Assembly: GCA_963796325.1 (NCBI GenBank)
Contig: CAWCLF010000001.1
Coordinates: forward strand, 1,054,001-1,118,000
Length of the DNA: 64,000 nucleotides
Direction of reading: 5' to 3'
Source: CAVYGN01 sp963796325
Lineage (GTDB): Bacteria; Spirochaetota; Brevinematia; Brevinematales; JAOACQ01
The position numbers and the translations under genes are program-made. Positions 16,460-24,883 of this stretch are shown piece after piece. Position 1 is the first letter of the stretch; each line of letters begins with the position of its first letter. The notes under the pieces are model-generated. The model saw only the letters and a program-made list of their open reading frames with translations, ran no database searches and was not told where the DNA came from.

Positions 16460-17671
16460 ATGAAAGACTGGGTTAAAGAGTCGTCCGAGTACCTCATACC
16501 TTTTTACAGCCGGACTCCTCTGGTCGTAGCCAGGGGCAGTAATCACTGGATTTTCGATATTAGCGGGAAAAGATACCTTGATTTTACGTCGGGCATCGGC
16601 GTTACAGGATTCGGACATGCCAACAGGGAAATAAACAGAGAGATAAAAAAGCAGATGGACAGCATTTCGCATATTTCGAACCTCTTCGTAATACCCGGCC
16701 AGGCGGAACTTGCAAGGCTTATCAGTGAAAAGTCCTTCAAGGGCAAAGCTTTTTTCTGCAACAGCGGAGCCGAAGCCAATGAGACGGCCCTCAAGATGGC
16801 CAGAATTTACGGAAATAAAAAAATGCCCGGGAAAAACAGGGTAATCTCCATGTCGGGCTCGTTCCATGGAAGGACCATAGCCGCTATTACTCTTACAGGC
16901 CAGGAAAAATATAAAAAGGGATTCGAGCCTCTCCTGCCGGGAGTAGAATTTGTCAATTTCAACGATACAGCCGACCTTGAAGATAAAATGGACGAAAAAA
17001 TCTGCGCTGTTTTTCTTGAAGCCGTACAGGGCGAAGGGGGGGTCAACCCTCTTGACGGCGGATTCATTGAAAAGGTCAAACAGCTGTCGCTGAAATTCGG
17101 CTCGCTTTTGATTATAGATGAGGTTCAGACAGGGATAGGCAGGACGGGCAGGTATTTCGGCTATCAAAACTTTAATATAGATCCCGACATTATAACAATG
17201 GCAAAGGCTCTGGGCAACGGCTTCCCGGTCGGGGCTGTACTGGCTAAAAACAATGTCGCCTGCGATATGCAGGGGGGGCTTCATGCCTCGACATTCGGCG
17301 GAAATTTCCTGGCGTGTGCGGCCGGGATAGCGGTAATGAATATTCTGAATCCGCAATTTCTTGCAAAGATAAATAATCTTTCGGAATATTTTAGAGTCAG
17401 GCTTGAAGAGATAAAAAATAAATATCCTTCCATCATAAAAGAAAACAGAATTTTCGGTCTGATGATCGGAATAGATCTGGATCCGTTATGCCCTGTAAAA
17501 AATCTGATCCAGGGACTATTCGAATCGGGAATTCTTGCACTGCGCGCGGGGGATAATGTGCTCAGGCTTCTGCCGCCCTTTACTATCGGGAAAAAGGAAA
17601 TTGATTATTTTTGTGAAAAATTATCCGGGCTTCTTCAGTCGGGAGTCGGGAGTCGAAAGTCAGTAGTATAG
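16460..17671 (+). CDS. argD: Acetylornithine/ornithine aminotransferase, class III PLP
   Basis: This 403-residue PLP enzyme has NSGAEANETALKMAR (101-115), the cofactor-binding D220 (LLIIDEVQTGIGRTG) and Schiff-base lysine K249 (ITMAKALGNGFPVG). Family members transaminate N-acetylornithine (arginine synthesis) or ornithine. proC directly downstream suggests ornithine to proline via glutamate semialdehyde, so ornithine aminotransferase is a real alternative. The last residues (QSGVGSRKSVV) come from a heptad repeat that also provides the stop codon, so the native C-terminus seems to have been replaced. A 309-codon open frame on the opposite strand is a shadow. Confidence 0.85.
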   Translation: MKDWVKESSEYLIPFYSRTPLVVARGSNHWIFDISGKRYLDFTSGIGVTGFGHANREINREIKKQMDSISHISNLFVIPGQAELARLISEKSFKGKAFFCNSGAEANETALKMARIYGNKKMPGKNRVISMSGSFHGRTIAAITLTGQEKYKKGFEPLLPGVEFVNFNDTADLEDKMDEKICAVFLEAVQGEGGVNPLDGGFIEKVKQLSLKFGSLLIIDEVQTGIGRTGRYFGYQNFNIDPDIITMAKALGNGFPVGAVLAKNNVACDMQGGLHASTFGGNFLACAAGIAVMNILNPQFLAKINNLSEYFRVRLEEIKNKYPSIIKENRIFGLMIGIDLDPLCPVKNLIQGLFESGILALRAGDNVLRLLPPFTIGKKEIDYFCEKLSGLLQSGVGSRKSVV

Positions 17672-17705
17672 TCAACTTCTGACTGTTGACTGATGACTGT
17701 CGACT
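17636..17705. repeat. Heptad-palindrome repeat, copy 2, overlapping argD end
   Basis: AGTCGGG and AGTCGAA units on the left face GACTGTTGACTGATGACTGTCGACT on the right. The left arm encodes the aminotransferase C-terminus and stop; the right arm ends 18 nt before proC. Confidence 0.85.
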
Positions 17706-17723
17706 AAAGCAGGGAGGTTTACT

Positions 17724-18530
17724 ATGAAGGTAGGTATCATCGGATGCGGCAATATGGGCAGCGCGCTGATAGCCGGATTGTCGAGGGAGAAATCGAACGA
17801 GATATCGGTATACGATGTCGATAAAGGAAAGATCAGGGAGGCGCTTAACAAATGGACGGTCGTGGAAGCGGGAAGCTCGGCGGAACTGGCGGCTATATGC
17901 CAGACCCTTATACTGGCGGTAAAACCGCATGATATTGAAAATGTTTTAAAAGAAATTAAAACAAAATTTGATTCAGGCAGGAAGATTTTAATTTCGATAG
18001 CCGCAGGCATTAAAATATCGGCTTACAGGAAATATTTAAAAAAAACACTTATCGCCAGGGTCATGCCCAACACGCCGGCATTAGTCGGCGAAGGAGTCTC
18101 GGGCATATACTTTGACGGTAAATTTTCAGAAAAGGACAGAGGAACCGTCCTTGGAATATTTTATGCAGTGGGTATGGCGGAAACGGTTAACGAGGAGGAA
18201 CTTCTTGACACCGTGACCGGACTTTCCGGATCGGGACCTGCATATGTCTTCGCTTTTATTAATGCGCTTGCCGATGCAGGGGTTCTCGAAGGGCTTCCCA
18301 GGGATGTGTCTCGGCGTATGGCTGTTTATACCGTAAGCGGAGCAGCCGCCCTGGCTGCAAAATCCATCGAGTCAGGCATTCATCCTGAAGAGCTGAAGGA
18401 CAGGGTGACTTCACCCGGAGGCACTACCGCCGAAGGACTTCTGGCGCTGGAAGAGGGAGCCTTCAGCGCATCGATATTAAAGGCTGTGCGTGCGGCAGTC
18501 AGGCGTTCAAAAGAGATGGGGGAAAAATAA
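17724..18530 (+). CDS. proC: Pyrroline-5-carboxylate reductase
   Basis: This 268-residue NAD(P)H enzyme makes the last step of proline synthesis. The N-terminal Rossmann motif is VGIIGCGNMGSALIAGL, VMPNTPALVGEGVSG lies at about 112-126, and the C-terminal dimerisation domain has the P5CR signature around GSGPAYVFAFINALADAG and SPGGTTAEGL. Length is normal. The ATG follows AGGGAGG. The next gene's ATG abuts its stop codon, so translation is probably coupled. Confidence 0.95.
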   Translation: MKVGIIGCGNMGSALIAGLSREKSNEISVYDVDKGKIREALNKWTVVEAGSSAELAAICQTLILAVKPHDIENVLKEIKTKFDSGRKILISIAAGIKISAYRKYLKKTLIARVMPNTPALVGEGVSGIYFDGKFSEKDRGTVLGIFYAVGMAETVNEEELLDTVTGLSGSGPAYVFAFINALADAGVLEGLPRDVSRRMAVYTVSGAAALAAKSIESGIHPEELKDRVTSPGGTTAEGLLALEEGAFSASILKAVRAAVRRSKEMGEK

Positions 18531-18803
18531 ATGCTGTTCACTATACTCCAGGTTGTTTATATAGGCGTCCAGATATATTCCTATGTGTTCCTGTTCTATA
18601 TTTTTCTAAGTTATTTTAAACTGGGTGAAGACAACCCGCTGGTTAAAATAACAGACAGCCTCTGCGTGCCGGTGCACAGTTTTTTTTTAAGGATCCTCCC
18701 CCCCATTCACATAGGCATGTTCGACCTGTCACCCTTATATGTGCTTATATTCATACAGGTCCTGCAGATCATCCTCGGGCGCCTGATGGAAATGGCGAGG
18801 TAA
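18531..18803 (+). CDS. YggT-family membrane protein
   Basis: This 90-residue protein has two hydrophobic segments (about 5-27 and 62-84) and the YggT-like core NPLVKITDSLCVPVHSFFLRILP between them. Family members are short inner-membrane proteins linked to osmotic tolerance or cell-envelope assembly. It starts at the base after the proC stop, an arrangement common for proC-yggT pairs. Confidence 0.85.
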   Translation: MLFTILQVVYIGVQIYSYVFLFYIFLSYFKLGEDNPLVKITDSLCVPVHSFFLRILPPIHIGMFDLSPLYVLIFIQVLQIILGRLMEMAR

Positions 18804-18821
18804 TCAACCGGAGACCTTTAA

Positions 18822-19100
18822 ATGATAACCGAAAAAGATAAGCATATTATTTTTAACGCCAGGATCACACCCTACAGCCGTGAAAATAAAATCGATTTCA
18901 GGGACGGGGAAGTCAGCATCAAAATAAGGTCGGTTCCGGCGGAAGGCCGGGCAAATAAAGCCCTGATAGAATTTTTATCGATTTTATTGTCTATTCCCCG
19001 CAGGAATATTTCAATCAGGCAGGGGTTCGCTTCCCGGAATAAAGTTATCGAGCTCGAAGGCATCACAAAAGATGAATTTTTAGAGATAATTAATAAATAG
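18822..19100 (+). CDS. DUF167 (YggU) family protein
   Basis: This 92-residue soluble protein has the DUF167 pattern: ARITPYSRENKI near the start, VSIKIRSVPAEGRANKALIE (residues 31-50) and SIRQGFASRNKVIEL. The family's function is not established. It follows yggT after 18 nt and completes a proC-yggT-yggU operon. Confidence 0.88.
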   Translation: MITEKDKHIIFNARITPYSRENKIDFRDGEVSIKIRSVPAEGRANKALIEFLSILLSIPRRNISIRQGFASRNKVIELEGITKDEFLEIINK

Positions 19101-19491
19101 TCTGTCCGGGGACGGTTATACGTCGTATCCCCCGCTCCTTTGTGCGTTTTGGCTGATAATTATAGTATTAATTGCAATTATGACAGTAATCTGACATATT
19201 TGAAGCAAATCCTAATCAATAATTATGAAAATCCGAAAATTAATATAAGGGCAGTTCTAATAACTAATTTTGTTGTCATAATATTAGCATTCTAATTACT
19301 CATAATTGCCCCCTGGCGGGGACATAAGCCCTATGGGCCCTGTGCACTTGTGCCCGTAAGGGTATGTCCGGCCCAGGATAAGTACACTACTTCACCGCCT
19401 TAGCTTGTACCGGCTTGTCCGGTGAAAGGCCTTGTACCCGTAAGGGTGGGTTTTTAGAAGTGCCCATAATTGAAATAACCGGAGATTTCTG
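19101..19491. other. 391-bp gap with a MITE-like element
   Basis: No coding sequence is evident. The first 148 bp are AT-rich and featureless; the rest is the inverted-repeat element at 19249-19465. A GGAG sequence just before 19492 is the ribosome-binding site of the following gene. Confidence 0.7.
19249..19465. mobile_element. MITE-like element with 16-bp terminal inverted repeats
   Basis: The left end GGGCAGTTCTAATAAC and the reverse complement of the right end (GGGCACTTCTAAAAAC) match at 14 of 16 positions. ATAA flanks both sides and may be a target duplication. The 217-bp interior has no open frame but has short GC-rich inverted repeats and two copies of CCCGTAAGGGT. Related ends occur at 27730 and 31331-31442. 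Confidence 0.6.
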
Positions 19492-20265
19492 ATGATAATT
19501 GAAAAGAAGAAAAAAAGGGGGTTGAGCGATTTTGAGGTTATCGCACTCAAAATTCTATCGCGCCTTGCGCTCCAGGATAATATCGATGAAAATGTAATAG
19601 AACTTCTCCGCGAAATGCAGCTGGAGCATTATTCTCTTTTAAAAAAATACGAGATACTTGAAGAAAGGATCAATATCGATAATAAGACTACCCTGCTTAA
19701 ATATAATGAAAGCCTCCTTGTAAATATTGTCAAAACCATCTCGCGTTTCTGGCAGACCGGCAGGAATTCCAGCGTCCTTCCTATTTCATATTTGCGCCTT
19801 GACCTTGACGATTTCAGAAAAGTCAACAATATATACGGGCATGCCGCGGGCGACGAGGTGCTTGTTGCAGTCGCAAAAGTGATGAAAAAGGTCTCACGTC
19901 CAACAGATTACCTGTTCCGCTTCGGCGGAGAAGAATTTGACATAGTTCTGCCTGTAACAGAACTTGAAGGAGCTTCGAATTACGCCAAAAAATTGTTAAA
20001 CGGGATCAGGAAGATAAAGATAGCCGTTAAAACCGGAAACCCCATGAAGATAACGGGAAGCATAGGCATAGGGATGCTTCATTTCAAATATAACGACGGA
20101 TCTCCGATCATTTCAAGAGATATTGTAAAAATGTATCACAAGGTTCAAAAACAGGCGGACTGCGCCTGTTATGACGCCAAGTCGAGGGGTAAGGACCAGT
20201 TCCGCATTTATAAGGAAGGGGTCAATTATAAAAAAATAATGCTTGAGTATGGAAACAGCAATTAA
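19492..20265 (+). CDS. Diguanylate cyclase (GGDEF)
   Basis: This 257-residue cytoplasmic protein has an N-terminal helical region (1-75, charged) and a GGDEF domain from about 80 to 245 with the active-site form RFGGEEF. RPTD placed five residues before it is an intact inhibitory I-site. It should make c-di-GMP and be product-inhibited. No sensor domain is recognised. The stop overlaps by 4 bp the stop of the convergent permease gene. It stands apart from the signalling island at 37-45 kb. Confidence 0.85.
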   Translation: MIIEKKKKRGLSDFEVIALKILSRLALQDNIDENVIELLREMQLEHYSLLKKYEILEERINIDNKTTLLKYNESLLVNIVKTISRFWQTGRNSSVLPISYLRLDLDDFRKVNNIYGHAAGDEVLVAVAKVMKKVSRPTDYLFRFGGEEFDIVLPVTELEGASNYAKKLLNGIRKIKIAVKTGNPMKITGSIGIGMLHFKYNDGSPIISRDIVKMYHKVQKQADCACYDAKSRGKDQFRIYKEGVNYKKIMLEYGNSN

Positions 20266-21530
20266 TCCCTGTTAACTCTTCCTGCATGCACTATTATTAA
20301 AGCGGGCAGAGTGGACAGGATCGAAATAATAACGCCTGAGAGGACAATCGTCCACATCAATCCGGGATCCGGTTTCAGCTTTATTACAAATCCCTGTATC
20401 TTTAAAGATGAAGCGAATATGGACAGAACTTCCTTAGTCAATAAAAAACCTGTCATGGAAGAGACGAATCCGATGATTGAGTATTTAATGACGATCGAAA
20501 TTGAAATAAAAATACCGGATGCGCCCAGTACCCTCATTATCCTGTAATATTCCATTCTGCGCATTGCGGCCATCATAGTGGAAAATATGACTGAAAACAG
20601 TGCAAGGACTATTATAATATAGGTAAAAAGCATGACTGCCGATCCTAAATTCTTTTTAAGCGAGATCATTTCTTCCGACAATATTTTATCCGTCTGCGCC
20701 GTAAATCCCATTTTTTCGATCCGGCCGGAAACTGTTAAAAGGGATGAATGGCTGTCAACCTTTACATAGGCGCACATATATGAAGATTCTTCATCCATGT
20801 TCCTTAATTTGCCGTTATAGTAACTTACAGCCTGGATAGGAATGACAAGGCAGATGCTTTTAATTTTATCCGTAAAACCAGTCACTTTTGAAAACTCTTC
20901 TCCGGCAAGCGGAAGTTCCCTGACAGAGGATTTTCCGAATATTATCTTAAGGCTCCTGCCTATCGCCATGTCTTTTGATATTTTCGGCAGGCCGTTGGGT
21001 TCGGCAAGACTGTTGTTATAAGCTTCGAGGAGTATTTCCGGTATCAGCACCGGGAGTTCCATGCCCGGTTTCCAATCCTTCCAGGCCTTTCTCATATTAT
21101 TGCCGTTAATATCGGAACCGACAAATTCCTCCGGAGCCCCTATGCAGATCAGGTCCGTTTTATAATTCAGGGAAAAAAATGAAATGACGGCTTCCATCGG
21201 TATCTGGGAGGCATTAAGCGGATATACAGCTTTGACGCCCGGGATCGATGATATTAGCCGGAGAGATTTCCCGTCGACAAAAGAAGGATTCGATCTTCTA
21301 AACACAAGGTCCAGGATGCCGGGCTTCCCTTCGGGACGGGGATTTACTTTGATCGTGTCGGGGGGTATTATCGATTCGAATTTATCGATAATCGAATGCT
21401 CAACGCTTTTTCCTGCGCTGATAATCGACGATATTGAAAATGATGATAATGCTATAACGGCAATCACTATGATCGAAAAAATCCAGCCGGAGAGTATTTC
21501 CTTAGCGACAAGGTATATTTTCTGGAACAT
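20262..21530 (-). CDS. ABC transporter permease, FtsX/LolC-MacB type
   Basis: This 422-residue protein has one N-terminal helix (about 15-38), a large extracytoplasmic domain (about 45-280) and three C-terminal helices (about 290-312, 335-365 and 390-415), the FtsX/MacB topology. It pairs with the ATPase gene 4 nt upstream; the permease's GGAAGG ribosome-binding site lies in that gene's last codons. The likely role is mechanotransmission or lipoprotein/lipid export rather than uptake. Which substrate is unknown. Confidence 0.82.
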   Translation of the reverse strand: MFQKIYLVAKEILSGWIFSIIVIAVIALSSFSISSIISAGKSVEHSIIDKFESIIPPDTIKVNPRPEGKPGILDLVFRRSNPSFVDGKSLRLISSIPGVKAVYPLNASQIPMEAVISFFSLNYKTDLICIGAPEEFVGSDINGNNMRKAWKDWKPGMELPVLIPEILLEAYNNSLAEPNGLPKISKDMAIGRSLKIIFGKSSVRELPLAGEEFSKVTGFTDKIKSICLVIPIQAVSYYNGKLRNMDEESSYMCAYVKVDSHSSLLTVSGRIEKMGFTAQTDKILSEEMISLKKNLGSAVMLFTYIIIVLALFSVIFSTMMAAMRRMEYYRIMRVLGASGIFISISIVIKYSIIGFVSSMTGFLLTKEVLSIFASSLKIQGFVIKLKPDPGLMWTIVLSGVIISILSTLPALIIVHAGRVNRD

Positions 21531-21534
21531 TATT

Positions 21535-22206
21535 TTACCTTCCCGTCATTTCAAGCTTTCCGTCCGCCAGTGAATAAATTTTATCGGAATGCCGGAAGAT
21601 ATGCTTATCATGAGTAACGATCAGCACGGATTTCCCCTCTCCGGCAAAAGCTCCGAGGATGCCTGCGATATCTTTCGATGTATTGCCGTCCAGGTTCGCA
21701 GTCGGCTCATCGGCCAGAATAAGATCAGGATCGTTGATTACTGCTCTGGCCAGCGCCACGCGCTGCTTCTGACCGCCTGAAAGAAGAGCGGCCGGCACAT
21801 CTTTATATTCTGAGATAGATAATTTTTTTAATATTTTATAGGCCCTGTCAATGGTTTTCCGGTTAAGGCGGCTTCCGATGCGGGCAGGTAAAAGGATGTT
21901 AGACCACACTGTTTCGTTTTCAAGAAGGCGGAATGTCTGGAATACGAACCCAATCCGGGAATTCCGCAGTTTTGCGGTGAATATATCAAGGAAATATATT
22001 ATTTTTTTGCCGTTAAAGTAAATCGAGCCGCCGGAAGGTTTTGTAAGACCTGCGATTATATTGAGAAGGGTTGTTTTGCCGGATCCGGATTTTCCCGTGA
22101 TAGAGACTATCTCGCCGGACTTTATTTCAAGAAATGCTCTGTCGATTATTATTCTTTTAATTCCTGCAATTTTATAGATTTTAGAGATATTTTCCAGCTT
22201 CAGCAT
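21535..22206 (-). CDS. ABC transporter ATP-binding protein, LolD/MacB type
   Basis: This 223-residue ATPase has Walker A TGKSGSGKTTLLNIIAGL (about 36-53), Q-loop VFQTFRLLENETVWSNILLP, signature LLSGGQKQRVALARA (about 140) and Walker B LILADEPTANLD. The short length and the ENETVWSNI context match the LolD/FtsE/MacB group. It is coupled to the permease downstream and preceded by an acyltransferase gene 21 nt upstream, so a link to envelope lipid or lipoprotein handling is plausible. Confidence 0.9.
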   Translation of the reverse strand: MLKLENISKIYKIAGIKRIIIDRAFLEIKSGEIVSITGKSGSGKTTLLNIIAGLTKPSGGSIYFNGKKIIYFLDIFTAKLRNSRIGFVFQTFRLLENETVWSNILLPARIGSRLNRKTIDRAYKILKKLSISEYKDVPAALLSGGQKQRVALARAVINDPDLILADEPTANLDGNTSKDIAGILGAFAGEGKSVLIVTHDKHIFRHSDKIYSLADGKLEMTGR

Positions 22207-22227
22207 TAAAAACCTTCGAAGATTTAA

Positions 22228-22938
22228 TTACTGTAAGGAATCCGCGACTATTTTAGAAACATTCCCGGGAAGATCGTTTATATCTTCCTTCGATAATCCC
22301 CTGATATCTATTGCAGGGTGGATTGTCAGTATAACATGAATGGGGCGGACCGTTTTATGTTCTTCGTAGATCTTGTACGAATCCCTGATTGTTACAGGCA
22401 GTATGGGAGTACCGGACATCACGGCCAGTTTAAAACTTCCGCTTTTAAAGCGCCCCATGACCCCGCTGCGGCTTCTTTTTCCCTCAGGGAAAATAACCAT
22501 GGAATTGCCGCTGTTCAGGCTTTTGACGCCTTCCTGTATAGTATCATATGAATCGCGCATATTCTTTCTGTTGATGTATACGCTGTGAATGATCGAGAGC
22601 CATGTGTTCAGGATCGGGATGCGCTTGAGTTCGATTTTGGCTATGAAACCCGTTATTTTATTTATGTAACCGAGAATTATTAAAATATCGAACATGCTCT
22701 GGTGATTTGAAACAATGACGACGTTTCCTGCAGGTATATTTTCGGCTCCCCTGATTTCCAGGCTTGAAAAACTCCCCTTAAAAATAGCCCGGGCCCAGAC
22801 TGCAATGTCGGTCTTTATATAATTCTCCCGGAATTTTTTGCCTGTAAAATATCGCAGCAGGAAATAAGGGAGGAGAGACAAAAACGAGAGAACAAATATT
22901 ATGAAAACATAAATTGCAAATATTGCATTCCGGATCAT
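22228..22938 (-). CDS. plsC: 1-acyl-sn-glycerol-3-phosphate acyltransferase
   Basis: This 236-residue membrane-associated enzyme acylates lysophosphatidate to phosphatidate. It has an N-terminal hydrophobic helix (about 4-30), the catalytic HX4D motif in SNHQSMFDI (about 76-84) and the substrate motif FPEGKRSRSG (about 150-159). It sits in a four-gene minus-strand run with a PLC-like protein and the ABC exporter. The ribosome-binding site is weak. Confidence 0.92.
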   Translation of the reverse strand: MIRNAIFAIYVFIIFVLSFLSLLPYFLLRYFTGKKFRENYIKTDIAVWARAIFKGSFSSLEIRGAENIPAGNVVIVSNHQSMFDILIILGYINKITGFIAKIELKRIPILNTWLSIIHSVYINRKNMRDSYDTIQEGVKSLNSGNSMVIFPEGKRSRSGVMGRFKSGSFKLAVMSGTPILPVTIRDSYKIYEEHKTVRPIHVILTIHPAIDIRGLSKEDINDLPGNVSKIVADSLQ

Positions 22939-22989
22939 TGTTTATACCTGCTTGGTTTAAATTTATTGCTTGTGCTGCATCACGGCATC

Positions 22990-23691
22990 TTATTTATTCC
23001 TGTCAAAATATCCGGCATATTCAAGCACAGCCTTGAAAAGGCTTGCCGATTGGGATATCTGTTCGTACGCCTCGGTTTTTGTCATGTCGCGGTTTTCCTT
23101 TTCGAGCCTGTAACCCAGTTCCTTCGCTTTATCAGCGATATCGGCGATATTCCGGATAAGGCTGTCCTCGCTGTCGATCTTTATCGTGTATAATTTTATT
23201 CCGGCCATATTCGACCCGATCTCTTTTTCAACAATGCCGTCATTCGCTTCATGGCGCTTCCTGTTGAAGCTGTCGTATTCCATATTATGAAACGGCATTG
23301 AAAGGTCGCCGATATAATGACCGGCGTAAGCCATGTCATACAGTCCGTTTATATGAAGTTTTTCCTTCTTTATATATTCTCTTACGGATGCTACTATCGC
23401 ACCGTAAAGATGGCCTTTCTTTTCGGATTTTTTTCCATTATTATACCTGGGTATCTGTTTGTTTATCATTTCCGGGGTAATATCGGCATCTTTGGGATTG
23501 TTGCAATAGTGGTTGTAATCTTCAACGCTGAAGGCCTTGATTTTTGCAATATCCGCAGCCGGAAGGCTCCAGGCTTCCTTGAAACCGGCGGCTTGCCCGA
23601 TGGCAATGTGGGTGAGGTCGTCCCAGGCCATGAGTTTTACAGACAATATTAAGAAAAACAGGACCGCAAGGATGCATAGGTTTTTGTTCAT
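22990..23691 (-). CDS. Secreted zinc-dependent phospholipase C / S1-P1 nuclease-like protein
   Basis: This 233-residue protein starts at ATG 23691 behind AAAGGAGG (a longer frame to 23748 lacks one). A signal peptide (MNKNLCILAVLFFLILSVKLMA) leaves Trp as the mature N-terminal residue, as in zinc PLCs, whose N-terminal Trp binds metal. The metal-site signature HYIGDLSMPFH lies at about 130-140 in the mature region, followed by EYDSFNRKRHE. Substrate, phospholipid or nucleic acid, is not decidable by eye. Confidence 0.75.
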   Translation of the reverse strand: MNKNLCILAVLFFLILSVKLMAWDDLTHIAIGQAAGFKEAWSLPAADIAKIKAFSVEDYNHYCNNPKDADITPEMINKQIPRYNNGKKSEKKGHLYGAIVASVREYIKKEKLHINGLYDMAYAGHYIGDLSMPFHNMEYDSFNRKRHEANDGIVEKEIGSNMAGIKLYTIKIDSEDSLIRNIADIADKAKELGYRLEKENRDMTKTEAYEQISQSASLFKAVLEYAGYFDRNK

Positions 23692-23750
23692 TTCATCCTC
23701 CTTTGTTTTCATCACAAGAAGTTTAAAGCTATGATTATACTTTGTCAAAC

Positions 23751-23858
23751 GGTAGTCGACAGTCGTGTAGTCAGCAGTCGACAGTCAGCAGTCGACAGTA
23801 TAATTAACTGCGGAACGTCGACTGTCGACTATTGTCTGACTATTGTCTGAAGTTAGAC
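23751..23858. repeat. Heptad-palindrome repeat, copy 3
   Basis: Several AGTCGAC/AGTCAGC heptads on the left are followed, after an AT-rich loop, by GTCGACTGTCGACTATTGTCTGACT. It lies between divergent genes, upstream of both. Confidence 0.85.
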
Positions 23859-23950
23859 AAAATCGGTCCTTTGGTTTAAAATATGTCGGTCATTCTTTCC
23901 ATTGACTTGATATAAAGGCCCAGCCGTTACATATATTGAGGAGTGCCGTT

Positions 23951-24814
23951 ATGAATATCAGGGAAATTACATTCGAGGGCTACAATAACTGTTTTGAGCT
24001 TACGAGCGGTCCTTTAAAGATGATCGTATCAGCAGGATTCGGTCCCAGGATCCTTTACTATGGATCTCTTGACAGCGGCAATATCCTTTATGTCGATAAA
24101 AACCCTATGAGAAAGGAAAAAGGGTTCCGCCAGTACGGCGGGCACAGGTTCTGGCTTGCTCCTGAAACAAAAAACACTTCCAGGTCGGATAACATTCCCT
24201 GTTCCGTCTCGCAGGAAAACGGTTCGATCAAGATCAGCGCATTCGACAAAGATTATCACCTGGAAAAAAGCCTGGTCATCAGCGAAAAAAACTCCCGTTT
24301 CAATGTTGAACATAAGATTCTGAACACCGGGAAAATGCTGTATGTGGCCTCCCTATGGGGCTTGACCTGCGTCAATGCAGATTCGGGAACGATATTTTTT
24401 CCCTGGACAAGCCCGGGCAAATGGAAACTATCCAAGATTGTTTACTGGCAGAAGTGGGCCAAGCAGAAAACGAGCATAAACAGCAGGCAGTATATCCAGA
24501 CTCCGGAATTGTTCCTTGTAAAACCGAGCGGCAGGGTAGGAAAACTGGGAAGCTCGGGTTACGAAGGTTTCGTAGGGATAACCCAGAAAAATTATACATT
24601 CATAAAAAAATACGATTATATTTATTCTGCAGCTTATCCCGATGATAACTGCTCGGTGGAAGTTTATACCTGCAAATATTTTTACGAACTTGAAACATTG
24701 AGTCCTATATATACGCTCAATCCGGGAATTACAATGACGCATAAAGAGGAATGGATACTGGCCGGAAGGGCGGTGGATCCTCAGAATTACAGCGAAATCA
24801 CAAGTCTTTTATAA
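23951..24814 (+). CDS. DUF4380-like, galactose-mutarotase-fold protein
   Basis: This 287-residue beta-rich protein starts at ATG 23951 behind GAGGAG; an earlier in-frame start at 23936 has no site. The motifs FGPRILYYG and YGGHRFWLAPE near residues 31-75 recall DUF4380 proteins, which resemble aldose-1-epimerase/mutarotase folds and often act on or bind sugars. No signal peptide is present. No operon partner is clear: the upstream neighbour is divergent and tex follows after 69 nt. Confidence 0.6.
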   Translation: MNIREITFEGYNNCFELTSGPLKMIVSAGFGPRILYYGSLDSGNILYVDKNPMRKEKGFRQYGGHRFWLAPETKNTSRSDNIPCSVSQENGSIKISAFDKDYHLEKSLVISEKNSRFNVEHKILNTGKMLYVASLWGLTCVNADSGTIFFPWTSPGKWKLSKIVYWQKWAKQKTSINSRQYIQTPELFLVKPSGRVGKLGSSGYEGFVGITQKNYTFIKKYDYIYSAAYPDDNCSVEVYTCKYFYELETLSPIYTLNPGITMTHKEEWILAGRAVDPQNYSEITSLL

Positions 24815-24883
24815 TATTTTGCAGTCCGCAGCCGGAATGCGGCGGTAATATTTTAATTCATGCATGAATTATCGAGGTTTAAC

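Noticed and set aside
16427..17356. 309-codon open frame on the minus strand opposite the aminotransferase
   Set aside because: It lies fully antisense to a complete PLP enzyme with all motifs. It has no ribosome-binding site or recognisable domain and reads like a shadow of codon bias.
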